The notes: generated from the letters alone by a model not told the origin. Shown: positions 15,821 through 28,760, numbered from the stretch's first letter. The stretch: DNA of 64,000 nt from Amaranthus tricolor (GCF_026212465.1 NC_080048.1:25913270-25977269); one strand, 5' to 3'. A program made the numbers and translations.

Positions 15821-18800
15821 GTGCAATCATACAATGCTATGTCGGATGCGGGTTCGCCTATCTACACTCCAACCGATATTGAGGCCGCTATGCATGCTCT
15901 GTCTGTTTCTCAACCGGATGGAAATTACTATATGGATACCGGTGCTACATCTCACATGACCTCGGAATCAGGTATACTCTCTCCTTATTTCAATTCTAGC
16001 AATAAACATCGTAACATTGTTGTTGGAAGTGGTGATTTAATTCCTATACTTGGTCACGGTAGCACTATTGTACCTTCACCCCACCCACCATTTTGCCTCA
16101 ATAATGTATTACATGCTCCTAAAATGATCAAAAACCTAATTTCCGTTAGAAAATTTACAACTGATAATATGATCTCTGTTGAATTTGACCCATTTGGTTT
16201 CTCTATTAATGACTTACAGACGGGGGTCAAAATAATGAGATGTGACAGCACGGGGGATCTTTATCCACTCTTCTCCCACAACCAAGCCATGTCATCAATC
16301 AATCATTCTGCCCTTTCCGCTGTTTCTCCTGATATTTGGCATCATCGTCTAGGCCACCCCGGCGATGCAGTTCTACATAATCTTCATAGTCAAAAGTTTA
16401 TTAATTGTAATAAATCTTGTATTAGTTTTTGTTCTTCTTGTTCTATTGGGAAACATTCTAAATTGCCCTTTTATGAATCTTTATCTTATACTCATCTTCC
16501 ATTTGATATTATACATAGTGACGTGTGGACTTCTCCAATCGTTAGTTCATTAGGCCATCGTTATTATGTTCTGTTTTTGGATGATTATAGTAAATTTTTA
16601 TGGGCTTTTCCTATTGCAAAGAAATCTCAAGTAAAACATCTCTTCCTCTCTTTTCATGCTTTTGTTAAAACCCAATTTGAACGGAACATTAAAACTTTTC
16701 AATGTGACAACGGTACCGAATATATCAATGGTACTTTTGACCAATTTTTTAATCAACATGGCATGGTTTTCCGTCTATCTTGTCCTCATACTTCTCCTCA
16801 AAATGGTAAGGCCGAGAGACATATCAAATCCATCAACAATATCATACGGACTCTACTCCTTCATGCCTCCATGCCACCCACATTTTGGCATCATGCACTC
16901 TCTATGGCAATCTATCTTCTAAATATTCTTCCATCTAAAGTGTTAGATTATTTGTCTCCCACTCAAATTCTATACCATTGCAATCCAAATTATTCCAACT
17001 TGCGTGTTTTTGGATGCCTATGTTTTCCACTGTTTCCATCCACTAGTATTCACAAACTTCAAGAGCGTTCCACACCATGTGTATATCTTGGTCCCGCTCC
17101 TAATCATCGTGGCTCTAAATGTTATAATATGTCAAGTGGAAAAATTATTATATGTCGTCATGTTCGTTTCATTGAAAATATATTCCCTTTTTCCAAAATA
17201 AAAAATGTAGATAAATCCACTTATGATTTTTTGGATGACAATAGCTCATTAAATCATTTTCTTTCACACAATCCTAACATTGTACAGTCTACTACTCCTC
17301 CTTTCTCAATTGAACGACCCAGTCCACATTTTGGGCCCAACTCTCTTGCTAGCCCAAACTCTCTCCAGACAACTATTCCCCATTCTATATCTCAAGGATT
17401 GGGCTTTCCATCTCAACCCAATCCCTCTGTCACACCTTCCAGCCCAATTCCCCATGCTGTCACACCTCCAAGACCAGAACATCTACTGGAATCAGAAAAT
17501 CCCACGCCAACCAGCCCAACACCACAAATCCACTCATCCTCAACGCAACAACACATACCAGCCACCATGCAAAGAACCCATCACATGACAACTAGATCAA
17601 TAAATGGGATTTTTAAACCTAACCCAACATTTCACACCAATTTAACTGTTGACACTACTCCCGAAATTTCCCCTATCCCAAAAAATCCGGTTAGTGCTCT
17701 TCGTGATAAAAATTGGAAAACTACAATGTGGGATGAGTTTATTGCTTTAATTGATAATAACACTTGGGAGTTAGTACCTAAGCCGTCTAATGTGAATGTC
17801 ATTCGGTCTATGTGGATTTTCCGTCATAAATATAAATCTGATGGTTCATTTGAGCGTTACAAAGCACGTCTTGTAGGTAATGGCAACACACAGCAGCAGG
17901 GCGTGGATTGTGATGAAACTTTTAGCCCGGTGGTCAAACCTACAACCATTCGAGCTGTTCTTAGCATTGCCTTATCTAAATCATGGTCCATTCATCAAAT
18001 GGATGTCAAGAATGCCTTTTTGCACGGTCAGTTGCAGGAAATAGTCTATATGCATCAACCTCTTGGTTTTCGTGACAAAAATTATCCGGATCATGTTTGC
18101 CTGCTAATGAAGTCTTTGTACGGTCTCAAGCAGGCTCCACGAGCTTGGTATCAGCGATTTTCTGATTTTGTAGGTACCATTGGTTTTTGCCACAGTAAGT
18201 CAGATCATTCCTTATTCATTTACAGAAATGGCTCTGACATTGCTTATATTTTGTTGTATGTTGATGATATTATACTCACGGCGTCGTCTGCTTGTCTCCG
18301 AAAAAATATTATGACTCTTTTGAGTTCTGAGTTTGCTATGAAAGATCTTGGTCGTCTCAGTTATTTTTTAGGCATTGCAGTTACACATATTTCCAATGGC
18401 CTGTTCTTGTCACAAAAACAATACGCAGCCAGTATCATTGCTCGTGCCGGTATGTCAAACTGTAGCTCTTGTCCTACACCGGTTGATACGAAGTCTAAAC
18501 TCAGTGGTTCTGCAGCTGCTCCTTATGATGATCCAACTAAGTTTCGTAGTCTTGCAGGAGCACTCCAATATCTGACTTTTACCAGACCAGATATTTCTTA
18601 TGCAGTTCAGCAGATATGTCTCCATATGCATGCTCCAACAACTGAGCACATGGGTGCTCTCAAGCGTATAATACGCTATCTACAGGGTACCTTGTCCTAC
18701 GGTCTGCACTTGTACAAGTCTACAGTTCATCGTATCCTTTCTTATACGGATGCAGATTGGGGTGGAGTCCTGACACCTGTCGTTCTACCTCTGGATACTG

Positions 18801-18823
18801 TGTATTTCTTGGTGACAATTTGA
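15821..18823 (+). pseudogene. copia-1 Pol: protease, integrase, reverse transcriptase
   Basis: 1000-codon open stretch in the same frame as gag; the listed ATG is only the first after the second stop. Protease motif MDTGATSHM at residues 38-46; pre-integrase region with HHRLGH and CSSCSIGKHSK; integrase core with Asp in IHSDVW, Asp in CDNGTEY and Glu in NGKAERH; reverse transcriptase with YARLVGNG-like KARLVGNG and LLYVDDIIL at about 811-819. The frame is lost at about 18768, where one base is missing or gained in the stretch after DADWGG, so RNase H lies in another frame. Enzyme functions are those of the family; the polyprotein cannot be made from this copy. Confidence 0.92.
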
Positions 18824-19224
18824 TTTCTTGGTCATCTAAACGACAACCCACTCTTTCTCGTAGCAGTGCCGAGGCAGAATACAGGGGTGTTGCCAATGTG
18901 GTTTCAGAATCCTGTTGGATCCGAAATTTGTTACTTGAATTACAATGTCCGGTTCACAAGGCTACTTTAATTTACTGTGACAATGTGAGTGCCATTTACT
19001 TATCCGGCAATCCTGTTCAACACCAACGAACTAAACACATTGAAATGGATATTCATTTTGTTCGTGAAAAGGTTGCTCGTGGTGAAGTACGCGTACTTCA
19101 TGTACCGTCCCGATATCAGATTGCAGATATATTTACTAAAGGACTACCGCGCATATTGTTTAATGATTTCAGGGACAGTCTCAGCGTCCGAAAGCCTCCC
19201 GCTTCAACTGTGGGGGAGTGTTAG
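18757..19224 (+). pseudogene. copia-1 RNase H and C-terminus
   Basis: Frame +1 relative to pol. Contains DTCRSTSGYCVFLGDNLISW, SRSSAEAEYRG and TKHIEMDIHFVREKV, the RNase H end of plant copia Pol. The true reading would enter from the pol frame at about 18768; the ATG at 18757 is a chance start. The frame ends inside the start of the right LTR. Confidence 0.9.
19210..19218 (+). other. copia-1 polypurine tract
   Basis: gtgggggag immediately before the right LTR, the plus-strand primer site. Confidence 0.85.
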
Positions 19225-19453
19225 AATATATTAAAATATATTGATTTATATTTTAATAATATTCTAATTACAGTGTATATATGTAACTTTAGTAATTACC
19301 TTATATGTGATACAATTAGCATATTCTTAGGTGTAAATTGATCTTGATAGACTAGTATTATTCTAGGCTTAATCATAGCTTTGACCATCTTGTAATAGGC
19401 AGATATAAGACCTACTTTTCGATTGCTCAAACTCATGGAATATACTTCCTTCA
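19219..19453 (+). repeat. copia-1 right LTR
   Basis: 235 bp, tgttagaata to ttccttca, followed by the target duplication atatc. Confidence 0.95.
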
Positions 19454-19458
19454 ATATC

Positions 19459-20085
19459 TAAACATCTATGTCTAAAAAAATAAAAAAGTATGGGTCATGA
19501 TTTAGGGTCTTCAGATTCAAATCCAACCTAAACTCTTTCTCTAGACTCATCTAACACCCAAACCTAATAAATCTCTTCAAGTACAAAAAAAACTTCATAT
19601 ATCCGTAATAGTTGAAAATCATTCGGTATAAGCTTATACTGAATAATTTCCGAGTGTTTTAAACAACCAGAATAAATATAGTCGATAGTTCATTTTAGTG
19701 AGAAATCAGTTATAATTTTTCAGTAACATTAACAGTATAAAAGTTAGTCGGAAATTCCAACTGACAATTTAATCTGAAAATAATAGAAAATTTCCGACTA
19801 TTTTTTGACATTTTATTAGTTGAAAATTAGTTGGAAAGCATTATTTTTGAAATTCATCATAAAATGATAGACAAATTCATAAAAATTTTTGACCAGTTTT
19901 CCTACCAATTTTTCACTAACATGCATGTTTGTCGAAAAAAAAAATTACTTAAGAATGCTCTAACAACCATCCACACAACCGAGTTACTTAGTGATACTTG
20001 TCTTGTTGTCTTGATACTTGACTTATTACTCAGATATTAATATTTTATAACTTATATTTACATGTAGAAAATATTTATTTTGAAT
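19459..20085. other. Spacer, no gene seen
   Basis: AT-rich. Repeated short motifs such as ttccgact and agtcggaaatt (19680-19830) resemble subterminal motifs of CACTA-type elements, but no terminal CACTA pair was found. A 69-codon ORF at 19831 has no recognisable features. Confidence 0.4.
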
Positions 20086-20092
20086 ACTTTAT

Positions 20093-20156
<64 letters not shown>

Positions 20157-20182
20157 TTATTATTATTATTATTATTATTATA
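20086..20182. repeat. TAA/TTA palindromic microsatellite
   Basis: (TAA)n running directly into (TTA)n, so the tract is self-complementary. It borders the MITE that starts at 20189. Confidence 0.9.
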
Positions 20183-20188
20183 AAAAAG

Positions 20189-20500
20189 AAAAATTACATA
20201 GAATAATCCAACCTTTTTATTATTATTATAATGAGTTTTATTTTGAAAAAAGATAAATAAAACAAAATGTCAAAAAAATGCAACAATTCTAATTTTTTTA
20301 TGTAAATTTTCACTAATATTTAATTTACTTTTTAGTAAATTAACTACTATAGGAGGTCATCCAGTTTCCCGAGTTTACTTTTTAGTAAATTTTCACTAAT
20401 TTTAATTTTTTATGTAAAGTTGGGATTATTAATAGTTAATCAATAGGTGGGATTATTATTGGAAAATCATGAAAAGATTAGATTATTCTAGGTAATTTTT
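20189..20500. mobile_element. MITE copy A (AT-rich, 30-bp inverted ends)
   Basis: Left end aaaaattacatagaataatc followed by caacctttt; right end aaaagattagattattctag followed by gtaattttt, its inverse with few mismatches. Inside are ttaatagttaatcaataggt and gggattattattggaaaatc near the right end. The same ends and internal motifs form the element at 37774-38197. No coding capacity. Confidence 0.65.
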
Positions 20501-20504
20501 ACTA

Positions 20505-20555
<51 letters not shown>

Positions 20556-21084
20556 GTAATAATGATAATAATTATTACTATTATTATAATTTTATTATTA
20601 CTATTAATTTTTTTTTGAATGAAAAATATATAAATAGTAACACTGACGTTGGAGGCACCAAAATCACTACCATAAAAAACTCAAAGGAAAGAAAAAGGCC
20701 ATTGAAAGAGGACCTCAAGAGATATGCCACTCATGAAAAAAAATGCATAAGAGTGGACTAAAATAGACTATATTTAATAAAGCTTAATTATAAGTTTATT
20801 AAACTGATTGGGGTAATTAAGTAAGTTAATTCGAGTAATAATATTATTATTTTGATAATATTGACTCAAGTAAATCATTTGTTAACATTTTCAAGAAAGA
20901 GGTATATTTTATTTAATGTATAAAATTTATATAAAGAATACTTCAATAAATGTGTATTTTGATTGTATTTTATTAATTGATTACTATCTTATCTTTATAA
21001 AAATAAATTTAAATAAAGTATTGAAAAATAAATTCCTAAATGCAATCCTTATTCATACTTCCAATTACTTATTTCAGAAATCGC
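20501..21084. other. AT-rich spacer with TTA microsatellite
   Basis: (TTA)n at about 20506-20556, then AT-rich sequence. No gene is supported; a 78-codon ORF at 20916 is Ile/Asn/Lys-rich and looks random. Confidence 0.5.
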
Positions 21085-21094
21085 CTATTATACC

Positions 21095-21175
21095 CTTTCA
21101 ACATGTCTTATATAAGACTGTCTTACGAAGAGACAACTTTAATAGAATTTAATGGGTCAAAGCTAAAAAATGAAC
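21095..21175. mobile_element. Fragment of a GAGACGG-type MITE
   Basis: The segment ataagactgtcttacgaaga followed by gacaac and aatttaatgggtc resembles one end of the MITE at 37107-37272. Only one end is present. Confidence 0.35.
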
Positions 21176-22142
21176 CCATTCTTACCTCAATATAACCGAC
21201 ACACCCCTTCCCTCACATTGAAAACCCACGGCTTCTCCTTCCTTCTTCCCTCTTTCTTTCTCTTTTCCCCTTCCCTGTGCACCGCGTGCTGTTGGCCGAC
21301 TAAACCGGCTTTTCGCCGCCATTTCACCAGCCTTTCCTCCCCTTCATGTGACGCCAGCTGCCTCCCTTCCTGCAGCCAGCCTTTGTGCTGCCAACAGGAG
21401 CAAGCAGCGGCTCTCTCTCCTCCCTCCACCATCACACACGCGAGTCACCACCACCACATGGACCACCTATCTCTTGGTCCACTTCTTAGTCTCACTCTTT
21501 GTAAGCCATCTTTTCTTTTCTCTAATTAATTTTCTAGTTTTAATTGGAATTTTATTAAGTTATGAGTTTGATGTTGGTTTTGAGTTACTTTCATTGAATC
21601 TTTTGTGGGTAAGAGTTTAGTTGATGAATTGAACATATTTATGATTTAGGGTTTGAAGTATGATTAGAAATTATGGGTTGTGTGTTGATTGTGTATTTAT
21701 TTGGTTTAATCTTATCATGGGTAATAGAAATAGTGTTATCATTGAACATGAAATAATTGGGGATTTTGTGACTCAAATTGAAGTTCAAGATTAAAAGTTA
21801 AAAGGTCCTTCAATGGTGATTGAGGTAACCCACAAACTATTTTATTTAAGTATAAATTGAATGTTTTAAAGTAGTTTTATGTTCTTAAGTATAAACAATG
21901 ATTGTTGAATTTTGGTAGTAGTTTAGTATTCATGGTTTAATTTGGGTCTTTAATTCAAATTTAAGCATCACCTTTAGTGTAATTGGAGTGTATGAGTTGA
22001 ATTGGTAATTGGGTTCTTGCCAGTGTTGATTAGTATTGGTTATTTGGGTTATTTGATTTCTAGTATAAAACTTAGTATTTTGGACTTTGAAATTTCAGTT
22101 TCGAAACTAAACTTTCTATTTTGGCTATTTTGGGGCGGTTCG
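21176..22142 (+). repeat. Decayed long-LTR-like tract, left part
   Basis: A stretch rich in Ser/Pro/His codons and pyrimidines (21190-21530), followed by phrases such as ttgaatcttttgtgggtaag and gatgaattgaacatatttat. The same order of features is found inside the 3.5-kb solo LTR at 47670-48340. It is therefore probably part of a related long LTR. The 119-codon ORF at 21170 is a composition effect and not called as a gene. Outer ends and target duplication could not be found. Confidence 0.5.
21935..22142 (+). repeat. 208-bp direct repeat, left copy
   Basis: From ggtttaatttgggtcttta to ttttggggcggttcg. It recurs at 24688-24897 with roughly ten differences, on the other side of the truncated copia-2 fragment. 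Confidence 0.85.
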
Positions 22143-22360
22143 TGTGGGAAAGTATATATTTTACATATTTAGATTATTCTAGTTTATTCTATATTACCTT
22201 AAATAATGTTTAGAATATTTGGTTACCTAGAATAGATGCTAGTGTTCATGTATATATTGGAGAATGGTTTACTCCTTAATATATACAGAAAACAGTATTC
22301 CAAAACCCTAATTTCCGCAATTGTTTAATCGGTCATATCACTGCCGCACCCCCACCACCG

Positions 22361-23050
22361 TCAGATCTAGACTACGCTCAATGGCAACAAAGGGATGCCA
22401 TGGTCATAGCGTGGATAATTGAAAATATAGATGGAGAAATTATTAATCAATTCCTGGATTATACAACTGCACACAGCCTATGGCAAGGAATCAAAAGTCT
22501 CTTGGGATGTGGTAGAGATGAACTCCAGATCTTTGATCTAAGTTCAAAGGCAGCAACTTTAAGACTAGCTAATGACACCATAGAAGTTTACTATGGTAAA
22601 CTCAATATATTATGGAAAGAAATTGACTGGATAATGCCGAATCCAATGACCTGCTCGAAGGGCATAACATAATTCAACAAGTATATAGAAAGACAAAGAC
22701 TCTACCAATTTCTTACTGGGATTAATGACAATTTAGACAAAGAAAGAAGAGATATCCTTAATAATGAACCTCTACCAAATGTGTCTCATAACTGGGAACG
22801 AGTCCCTCAGAGATTCGATCGGGTTTAGCCATGTGAAACAAAAACCTCCAGAGAAGCCAAGAAGAGGATGACCGGAGAAAACTCCGATGTACTCACTGTG
22901 GTGGCTCAACGCGTACAAAGGAGGGATGCTTCAAGCTTGTGGGGTACCCCGATTGGTGGGATGATCTATAGAAGCGGAAAGCCGCCACCAAGGCACCGTC
23001 AAGCCGGACCGGTGGCAAGGCTTACCTGACTACTGCCGATCAACCGTCAT
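22361..23050 (+). pseudogene. copia-2 Gag remnant
   Basis: Reading from about 22361 (PPPPSDLDYAQWQQRDAMVI) through an open stretch 22400-22672 with AHSLWQGIKSLLG and TIEVYYGKLNILWKEID, then, after frame breaks, a degenerate zinc knuckle (CTHCGG...EGCFKLVGYPDWW, with the His replaced by Arg). The usual N-terminal start of Gag is missing. Confidence 0.75.
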
Positions 23051-23352
23051 CATGTGTGGAATCAGGTAAAGTGAGGGGCTGTAGCAAGGGGGAAGGAGAA
23101 GGAATAGTGACCACAGAATAAACAGGGAACAGAAACAACAGCGAGAAACAGAGAAGGGAAGAGAGAGAAACAACAGCCACAACACTTGGGGAGGGAGACA
23201 CTCCCACTTACCCTCTTATTTATAACCTAAAACACTTAACCCTACCTCATACCTCCCAATCTCATTTAGGCCCAAACACAAAGCCCACTAAAATTTCTGG
23301 ACCACACCACATAGTATCCACAAGTCTTCTTAGCCATAAACCTCACTCTCAA

Positions 23353-23979
23353 TGGATATTTGATTGTGGGGCAACTGATGCAATGACTTTTGATCCCCGT
23401 GATTTTTTATCGACCCATCCTACTCACCGCACCCATATCCAGACAGCTAATGGGGAATGTGTACCGGTTGACCGAGCTGGACCAGTCAATATTTCTCCTT
23501 CTCTTCATCTTAAAAATTGTTTGTTAATTCTCAATCTGGCTCATAATTTATTGTCGGTTAGTCGGTTAACCAAGGAATTAAATTGTACTGTGCTCCTAAC
23601 CTCTGAAAATTATATTGTGCAGGATGCTCAGACAGGGACGATCATTAGGCGTGGTACTGAATAAGGTGGGCTATACTATGTCGATGAGGTGATTCAAAAT
23701 AGTGGTGCAATGCTTGCTCATGGATCTCCTGCTCACCAATTGTGGACTTGGCATCGTTGTTTAGGTCATCCGTCCCTAGGTTTTCTAAAACGACTTTTTC
23801 CTTCTCTTCATAGTTGTACAACGTCCCTAGACTTTGAAACTTGTGTACTAGCTAAGAGTCATAAACATTCCTATTTTCCCAGTAATACTCATGCTCTCAA
23901 ACCATTTGATAAAGTACATTTTGATGTATGGGGCCGAGCCCCACATATTGCCTCTCATAGTTTTCGATGTCTTTGTTAA
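23353..23979 (+). pseudogene. copia-2 protease and pre-integrase remnant
   Basis: Protease begins WIFDCGATDAMTFDPRDFL, where the catalytic DSGA/DTGA motif reads DCGA. The frame is stopped by a TAA at 23662-23664, then continues GGLYYVDEV and WTWHRCLGHPSLGFLKRLFP, the pre-integrase HRxLGH region. Integrase starts HFDVWG and then breaks at about 23975. Confidence 0.8.
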
Positions 23980-24687
23980 ATACTATAACATGATTCTTAC
24001 ACAATTCCATGCAAAACCTAAACATATTTCTGTTGCAATGAAAAAAAATTTTCTCGATCATGGCCTTGTTCACCAAACCTCCTGCCCAGACACTCCACAA
24101 TAAAATGGGGTTGCTGAATGCAAAAACCGTACCCTACTTGAGATAGCACGAGCTCTTATGTTTGAGGCTCATATGCCTGTCCATTTTTGGCCCGAAGCTA
24201 TTGCTACAGCTACCTATCTCACAAATCGTCTCCCTACTAAAATCCTCCATTTCCAGACTCCTCTTGCCACCCTCCATACCTTTACTATTGTCCCCTCTTC
24301 TCATTCCCTTCCTCCTCGCATATTTGGGTGTGTAGTGTATGTCCATCTTTTCTCTAGGGTACGAACCAAGTTTGAACCACGGGCAGTCAAATGTGTATTC
24401 CTTGGGTACAACGTTACTCAGAAGGGCTATCGATGTTATGATCCCATCCATAACAAACTTTATACTGCCATGTATTGTGATTTCTTTGAACAATCTTACT
24501 ACTATACCCAGCCTCGATCTCAGGGAGAGAGTGTGAGTGAGGACCTTAGCTGGTTAATTCATCCCTTGGCTGACAGTCGAGATCCCAAAGAACAAGTAGG
24601 CACCACCACTGATTTTGCCACTGACATTGTCACTGAACAACCATCTCCTCAGACTACTCCAGCCTCTAAGCATTCGGCCGAACAAGA
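23980..24687 (+). pseudogene. copia-2 integrase remnant
   Basis: Integrase continues with breaks; the stretch 24158-24694 holds HFWPEAIATATYLTNRLPT, RIFGCVVYVHL, KCVFLGYNVTQKGYRCYDP, the C-terminal integrase region of copia Pol. It ends at the right direct repeat, before reverse transcriptase would begin. Confidence 0.8.
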
Positions 24688-24897
24688 GGTTTAATATGGG
24701 TCTTTAGTTCAAATTTAAGTATCAACTTGAGTGTAATTGGAGTGTATGAGTTGAATTGGTAATTGAGTTCTTGCTAGTGTTGATTAGTATTGGTTATTTG
24801 GGTTATTTGATTTCTAGTATAAAACTTGGTATTTTGGACTTTGAAATTTTACTTTCAAAACTAAACTTTCTGTTTTGGCTATTTTGGGGCGGTTCGG
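24688..24897 (+). repeat. Direct repeat, right copy
   Basis: Counterpart of 21935-22142. After this copy the LTR-like tract continues (ggattgtttttggggtttt), while the left copy is followed by copia-2. Confidence 0.85.
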
Positions 24898-25200
24898 ATT
24901 GTTTTTGGGGTTTTGTGCCTGCATGATATTTGTAGAGCTTCGAGTCGCAGTCGCGTGGGCACTTGAATCGCTCCAAAATGAGTTCGTATGAGGGACTTAT
25001 GTCCAAAATACTAACAGGCTGTCATGAAAATCAAGAATAAGCTTTCTGTTTTGCCATTTTCGAAGCTGTTATGATTGTTTCTGGGTTTTAGTGTCTGCAA
25101 AATAATTGTAGAACTCTGAGTCACGGTTGTGTAGCCACTTGAGTCGCCTCTATATGCGTTCGTATGAGGAAGTTATGACCAAAATACTAAAAGGGTGTCT
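24850..25200 (+). repeat. Two diverged tandem repeats of about 174 bp
   Basis: 24850-25023 and 25028-25199 share aactttctgttttg, gattgttt, gtagagct/gtagaact, gttcgtatgagg and ccaaaatactaa in the same order. Phrases of this kind are common in the leader part of plant gypsy LTRs, which supports the LTR-like reading of the surrounding tract. Confidence 0.65.
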
Positions 25201-26700
25201 TGATATAGTATTGATACGAGATTTTTAAAATGGAATTAGAAGCTATGAAACAAATTAGGTATTCTTTTAATTAAATGTTAAAGGTTATTTATTGGGTATT
25301 TGAGATCAATTTAGGGTTATTATTCTTCCTTTAGTGATTGGTATTATTGAGTTATGTTTCTTATTTGAATAATATGGGTGTTTGGTTCAAGTATAAATTT
25401 GGGAACATAAGTATCAATTGGGTATTGATTAGTTGATATTATTTGGACATGATATAAGTTGGATATTGGGATTTAAGATTTATGTAAAGTTAGTTAAATT
25501 CTATTGATAGTTACTCAAGCTTTTACATGTTGATAGTTGATGATGAGTTGATTGGTATTGTAATTATTGATTGTTATTCATGGCATAGAAAGGTAACCTA
25601 CAAGCAAACTACTATCTTTTAAATTTAATTCAAGTATTTCAAAGTTTAAGTTATGGTTTATAAGGTGTGGTATTAATGCTATTGATATTTGAGCAAAATC
25701 GTATAATTTTTGGTGTTCGAAACTTTGGACTTTTATTTTGACCTTGCTTCTAGTTCTTGGTCAAAATTATGTTTTGTATGTTCACAATTTTATAAATATG
25801 AGCTTTTCAATATTGTACTAAGAAAATGAGTTATGATTATTCATTTTAAAGAAAATCAAGAGACTTATTGATTCGTTTTATATAAAATGTTTGACATTGA
25901 AAAATGTCCGTTTTTGGGAATTGGCAACGGATACTTATATCCGGATTATTGCGAAATCCTATAGCTTGATAATAGGTAGTGGTTAGTTTCGAGCCCCCAA
26001 TCCCGTTTCGTTCTTGCAAGAACCGTACTTTCAGTGATGACGATCACCTGTGTTCTCAGGATCTAGATCAAGCCTACTTTCTGACGGTCCATTATATTCC
26101 CACGTTTTAAACTATTATTATAATATTGTTTTTAATGAGTTTTGAATAAATATGTTTGGTATATAAAGTTTTGTTTGTTTTGCAATGAAAGCATATGTTT
26201 CATTTGTCGTATTATTTCGCTATTAACTTGTAAAGTTATAGTCGTATTTTGATTTGTTATGAACTAAAGGTTCATAGCAGTATTTATGTCGATACAAAAC
26301 GGTCTTTTAAAAGAGTTTTGATTTGGATAAAATAATGTTTATAAATGGTTACCAAGTGAACAAGGAATTTGATTGGAGATGTTTGTTAATGACTTGTATA
26401 TAAATGTAATAGTTTGTTGGATTACTCAACAATTTAATTGTTGTCAGTTTTTGATGGGGCCTATCTGTTACGGGGGATAGATCCACTTTCAGGTTGCCAA
26501 CTTTAGTGCGGATGGATGTGCTGCTCCTTTATTTGTCATGGGTTGCGATAGCGAGGACATCGTTTTTGGAAAGTTAACTTATAAAGATATTTTGACAAAT
26601 CATGTGTTGTAAAATTTTTTTAAAAATTTAGATATTTTATAATGTATTAACTTAGTTTATAACTGAGTTGTAAGTAATTGTATTAATTATGTAAAGTTTT
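24898..26700 (+). repeat. Decayed long-LTR-like tract, right part
   Basis: Noncoding and AT-rich, with a more GC-rich block at 25920-26110 (gagcccccaatcccgtttcg) and another near 26455-26570 (ggcctatctgttacggggga). No ORF of note. Interpreted with 21176-22142 as a remnant of one long LTR; I could not find its end. Confidence 0.4.
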
Positions 26701-26934
26701 TAAATACTCTGATATTGGTTGCTGTGGCTATCGAGCCACAGGTCGGATTTAGCCCAGACTTCTATAAGTCTTCTGCTGTGCTTTGTAGACAATATTATTA
26801 TATTGTTTACGCTGGTTTGGGCTGTTTCATGGACTATACGACAACACCTTACTTGATAACTTCCTACACCTTAAACATCATCCTGATATACATGTTATAT
26901 AACAAAACAAAAAATGATATGTAAAGATTACATA

Positions 26935-27400
26935 CATGAGAAGTTTTTGCACTAACAACGCAGTCTAGTAATAACAATTAGCTCAAAACACACACATAAG
27001 CAGCCACCAAAAGCCATCACAACAGCACACACAGGTAGCAAGCGACAGTTGGTAGCTACACAAACAGAACTTTAAAAGTACCAGATGCTACAAGGTAAGG
27101 TAGGCGAACGCCCCAGTCACGTCTTAAGCCTACTGCCAACAGCTACCAGAGACCAACACAGCTCAACACACCTTAGAAGTTCAAAGTTTTGCACTAACAA
27201 AGCATCCTAGGAACAACAATTAGCTTAGATACATACATAACCACCAAAACCAACCACCATAACATACACACAACACACAGGCAACAATAAGCAATTAATA
27301 GGTGCACAAGCAACACAGTGATCACCCCAACCACCTTTTAGCATAACCCAACAACTACCCGAGACCAAATCAGCCCATACACCCTCTAAGATAGAAAGAC
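26935..27400. repeat. Diverged tandem repeat of about 245 bp
   Basis: 26940-27182 and 27187-27400 share ttttgcactaacaa, aacaacaattagct, accaccaaaa and caacaccta-like stretches in the same order. A possible third, poorer copy follows to about 27550. No coding role seen; the 94-codon minus-strand ORF at 27386 has no recognisable domain. Confidence 0.5.
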
Positions 27401-28537
27401 TCTACTGCCTTGTTGCATACATACACTACTTAGCAATAATCCTCTATACAGTGCAAAAACACAAAATAGAACACCATAGGCAAAGTTGCACATGCCCCAC
27501 AACAGCTTATACCATGAGATTACAGCTTCACAGACTATAGTGTAACCGCCTTCAAACGGCATAGCAACCACTATGAACCCTTTGACATACATACATGTTT
27601 GTATTACACAACAACACCCAAACCCAAAATAAAGAGACAAGAAGCACCCCTGAACATTGTTAGGAAGCACTGAGGACTATACCAACTCGGCATAAGAAAT
27701 CTTGATGTGTATAGATGTAACAGATCGAAACTAACGAGCTAGTTAAACATTATTAATTTGAACTAATGCGGAAGCTTAATACTTATATCGTCGGGCTACT
27801 CAACTGACTATAATCATCTATCAAAAAATTTAAATACATTATAAATACATTAAAAACTTGTTTCTTCTTTTTTTAGTTTATATATTAAATACTTTTTCAT
27901 TTTCTTTGGTTAAACATTTCATCTCAAAGTCTTGAAATCATTTATAAAATCTATGGAATGGAACGAACTTTCTTTTCCATTGGGTTAGCTAGACCCTTCG
28001 AATAACTACTAGACAAAGTTCCCTAGTGTGAAAACCCCACAAATAGCCAAACCATACTAGAAGATCTAAGTCCGGGAACTAATCAACGTACCCTCTTCCC
28101 CAACTATTATGTGGTGTCCTGATAATCCCGATGAGGTCCAATTCCTTGAGACACCTTTGAGGTAGTCCCAACTGTTTCAAAACTAAAACCCATCTATAAA
28201 GCTTTTCTATAACTATTCGATAGTTTCGAAATTCAAGAACAAACTTTCTATATTAGGAATAATATCTTCCTATATTAATATTAATCACAACTTAAGGTTG
28301 ATACACTTTTTTGTAATCTTTTCTCGTAACTATTAAAGATTCGAAAAAGAAATCCAATCTTTTCAATTACAGCAAGCTGACAATCTCAGTCAATACAGCT
28401 ACTCAATGAAATCAATATATTCAATGTGAACATATTTGTGCTTAATAATAACAAACCATAGATTTGACTTAACTAGCTAATTAATGAGCTTTGCTTAACT
28501 TGATTTTATGAAAACACTTTTTATTGAAAAATTATAT
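27400..28537. other. Spacer, no gene seen
   Basis: AT-rich sequence. A more complex segment at 27960-28200 does not translate to anything I recognise. Confidence 0.4.
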
Positions 28538-28760
28538 ATGGTAGCAACAAGTTTTGACAGAACGCAAGTGGCAGCACTTCTTTTTCCACATGGAAGCAAC
28601 AACGTTTTTAAGTTTATTAAAATCGTCGTAAATTCCGTTTGAAACTTCAATAATCCATTAACGTTTATTAGTTTTCAGATTATTCCTTTCTTTTTTGTTT
28701 GAGTGATTTATTTTCCTTTACAAAATAAAAATCTCCCAAATAACCTAAAGTCGTGAAACA
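28538..28760 (+). repeat. Mutator-like left inverted repeat
   Basis: Pairs in inverse with about 36225-36442. The best-conserved part is 28541-28650; similarity then weakens but can be followed to aaaatctcccaaataacc. Confidence 0.6.

Larger units (their letters stand above)
14484..19453 (+). mobile_element. Ty1/copia retrotransposon, nearly complete (copia-1)
   Basis: 4970-bp element with two 235-bp LTRs (TG...CA) and a 5-bp target duplication atatc at 14479-14483 and 19454-19458. A primer-binding site follows the left LTR and a polypurine tract precedes the right LTR. Domain order is gag, protease, integrase, reverse transcriptase, RNase H, the copia order. The gag-pol frame is broken only by two stop codons and one frameshift. 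The LTRs differ at four positions of 235 by eye, so the insertion is fairly recent. It is not autonomous as it stands. Confidence 0.95.
22143..24687 (+). mobile_element. Truncated Ty1/copia fragment (copia-2)
   Basis: 2545-bp piece beginning with LTR or leader-like sequence (tgtgggaaagtatatatttt), then gag, a zinc-knuckle region, protease and part of integrase. It stops in the region after integrase; reverse transcriptase and RNase H are absent, and no second LTR is present. It differs in family from copia-1 (Gag with CTHCGG and KLVGYPDWW). The flanks are 208-bp direct repeats rather than a 5-bp target duplication. Confidence 0.8.
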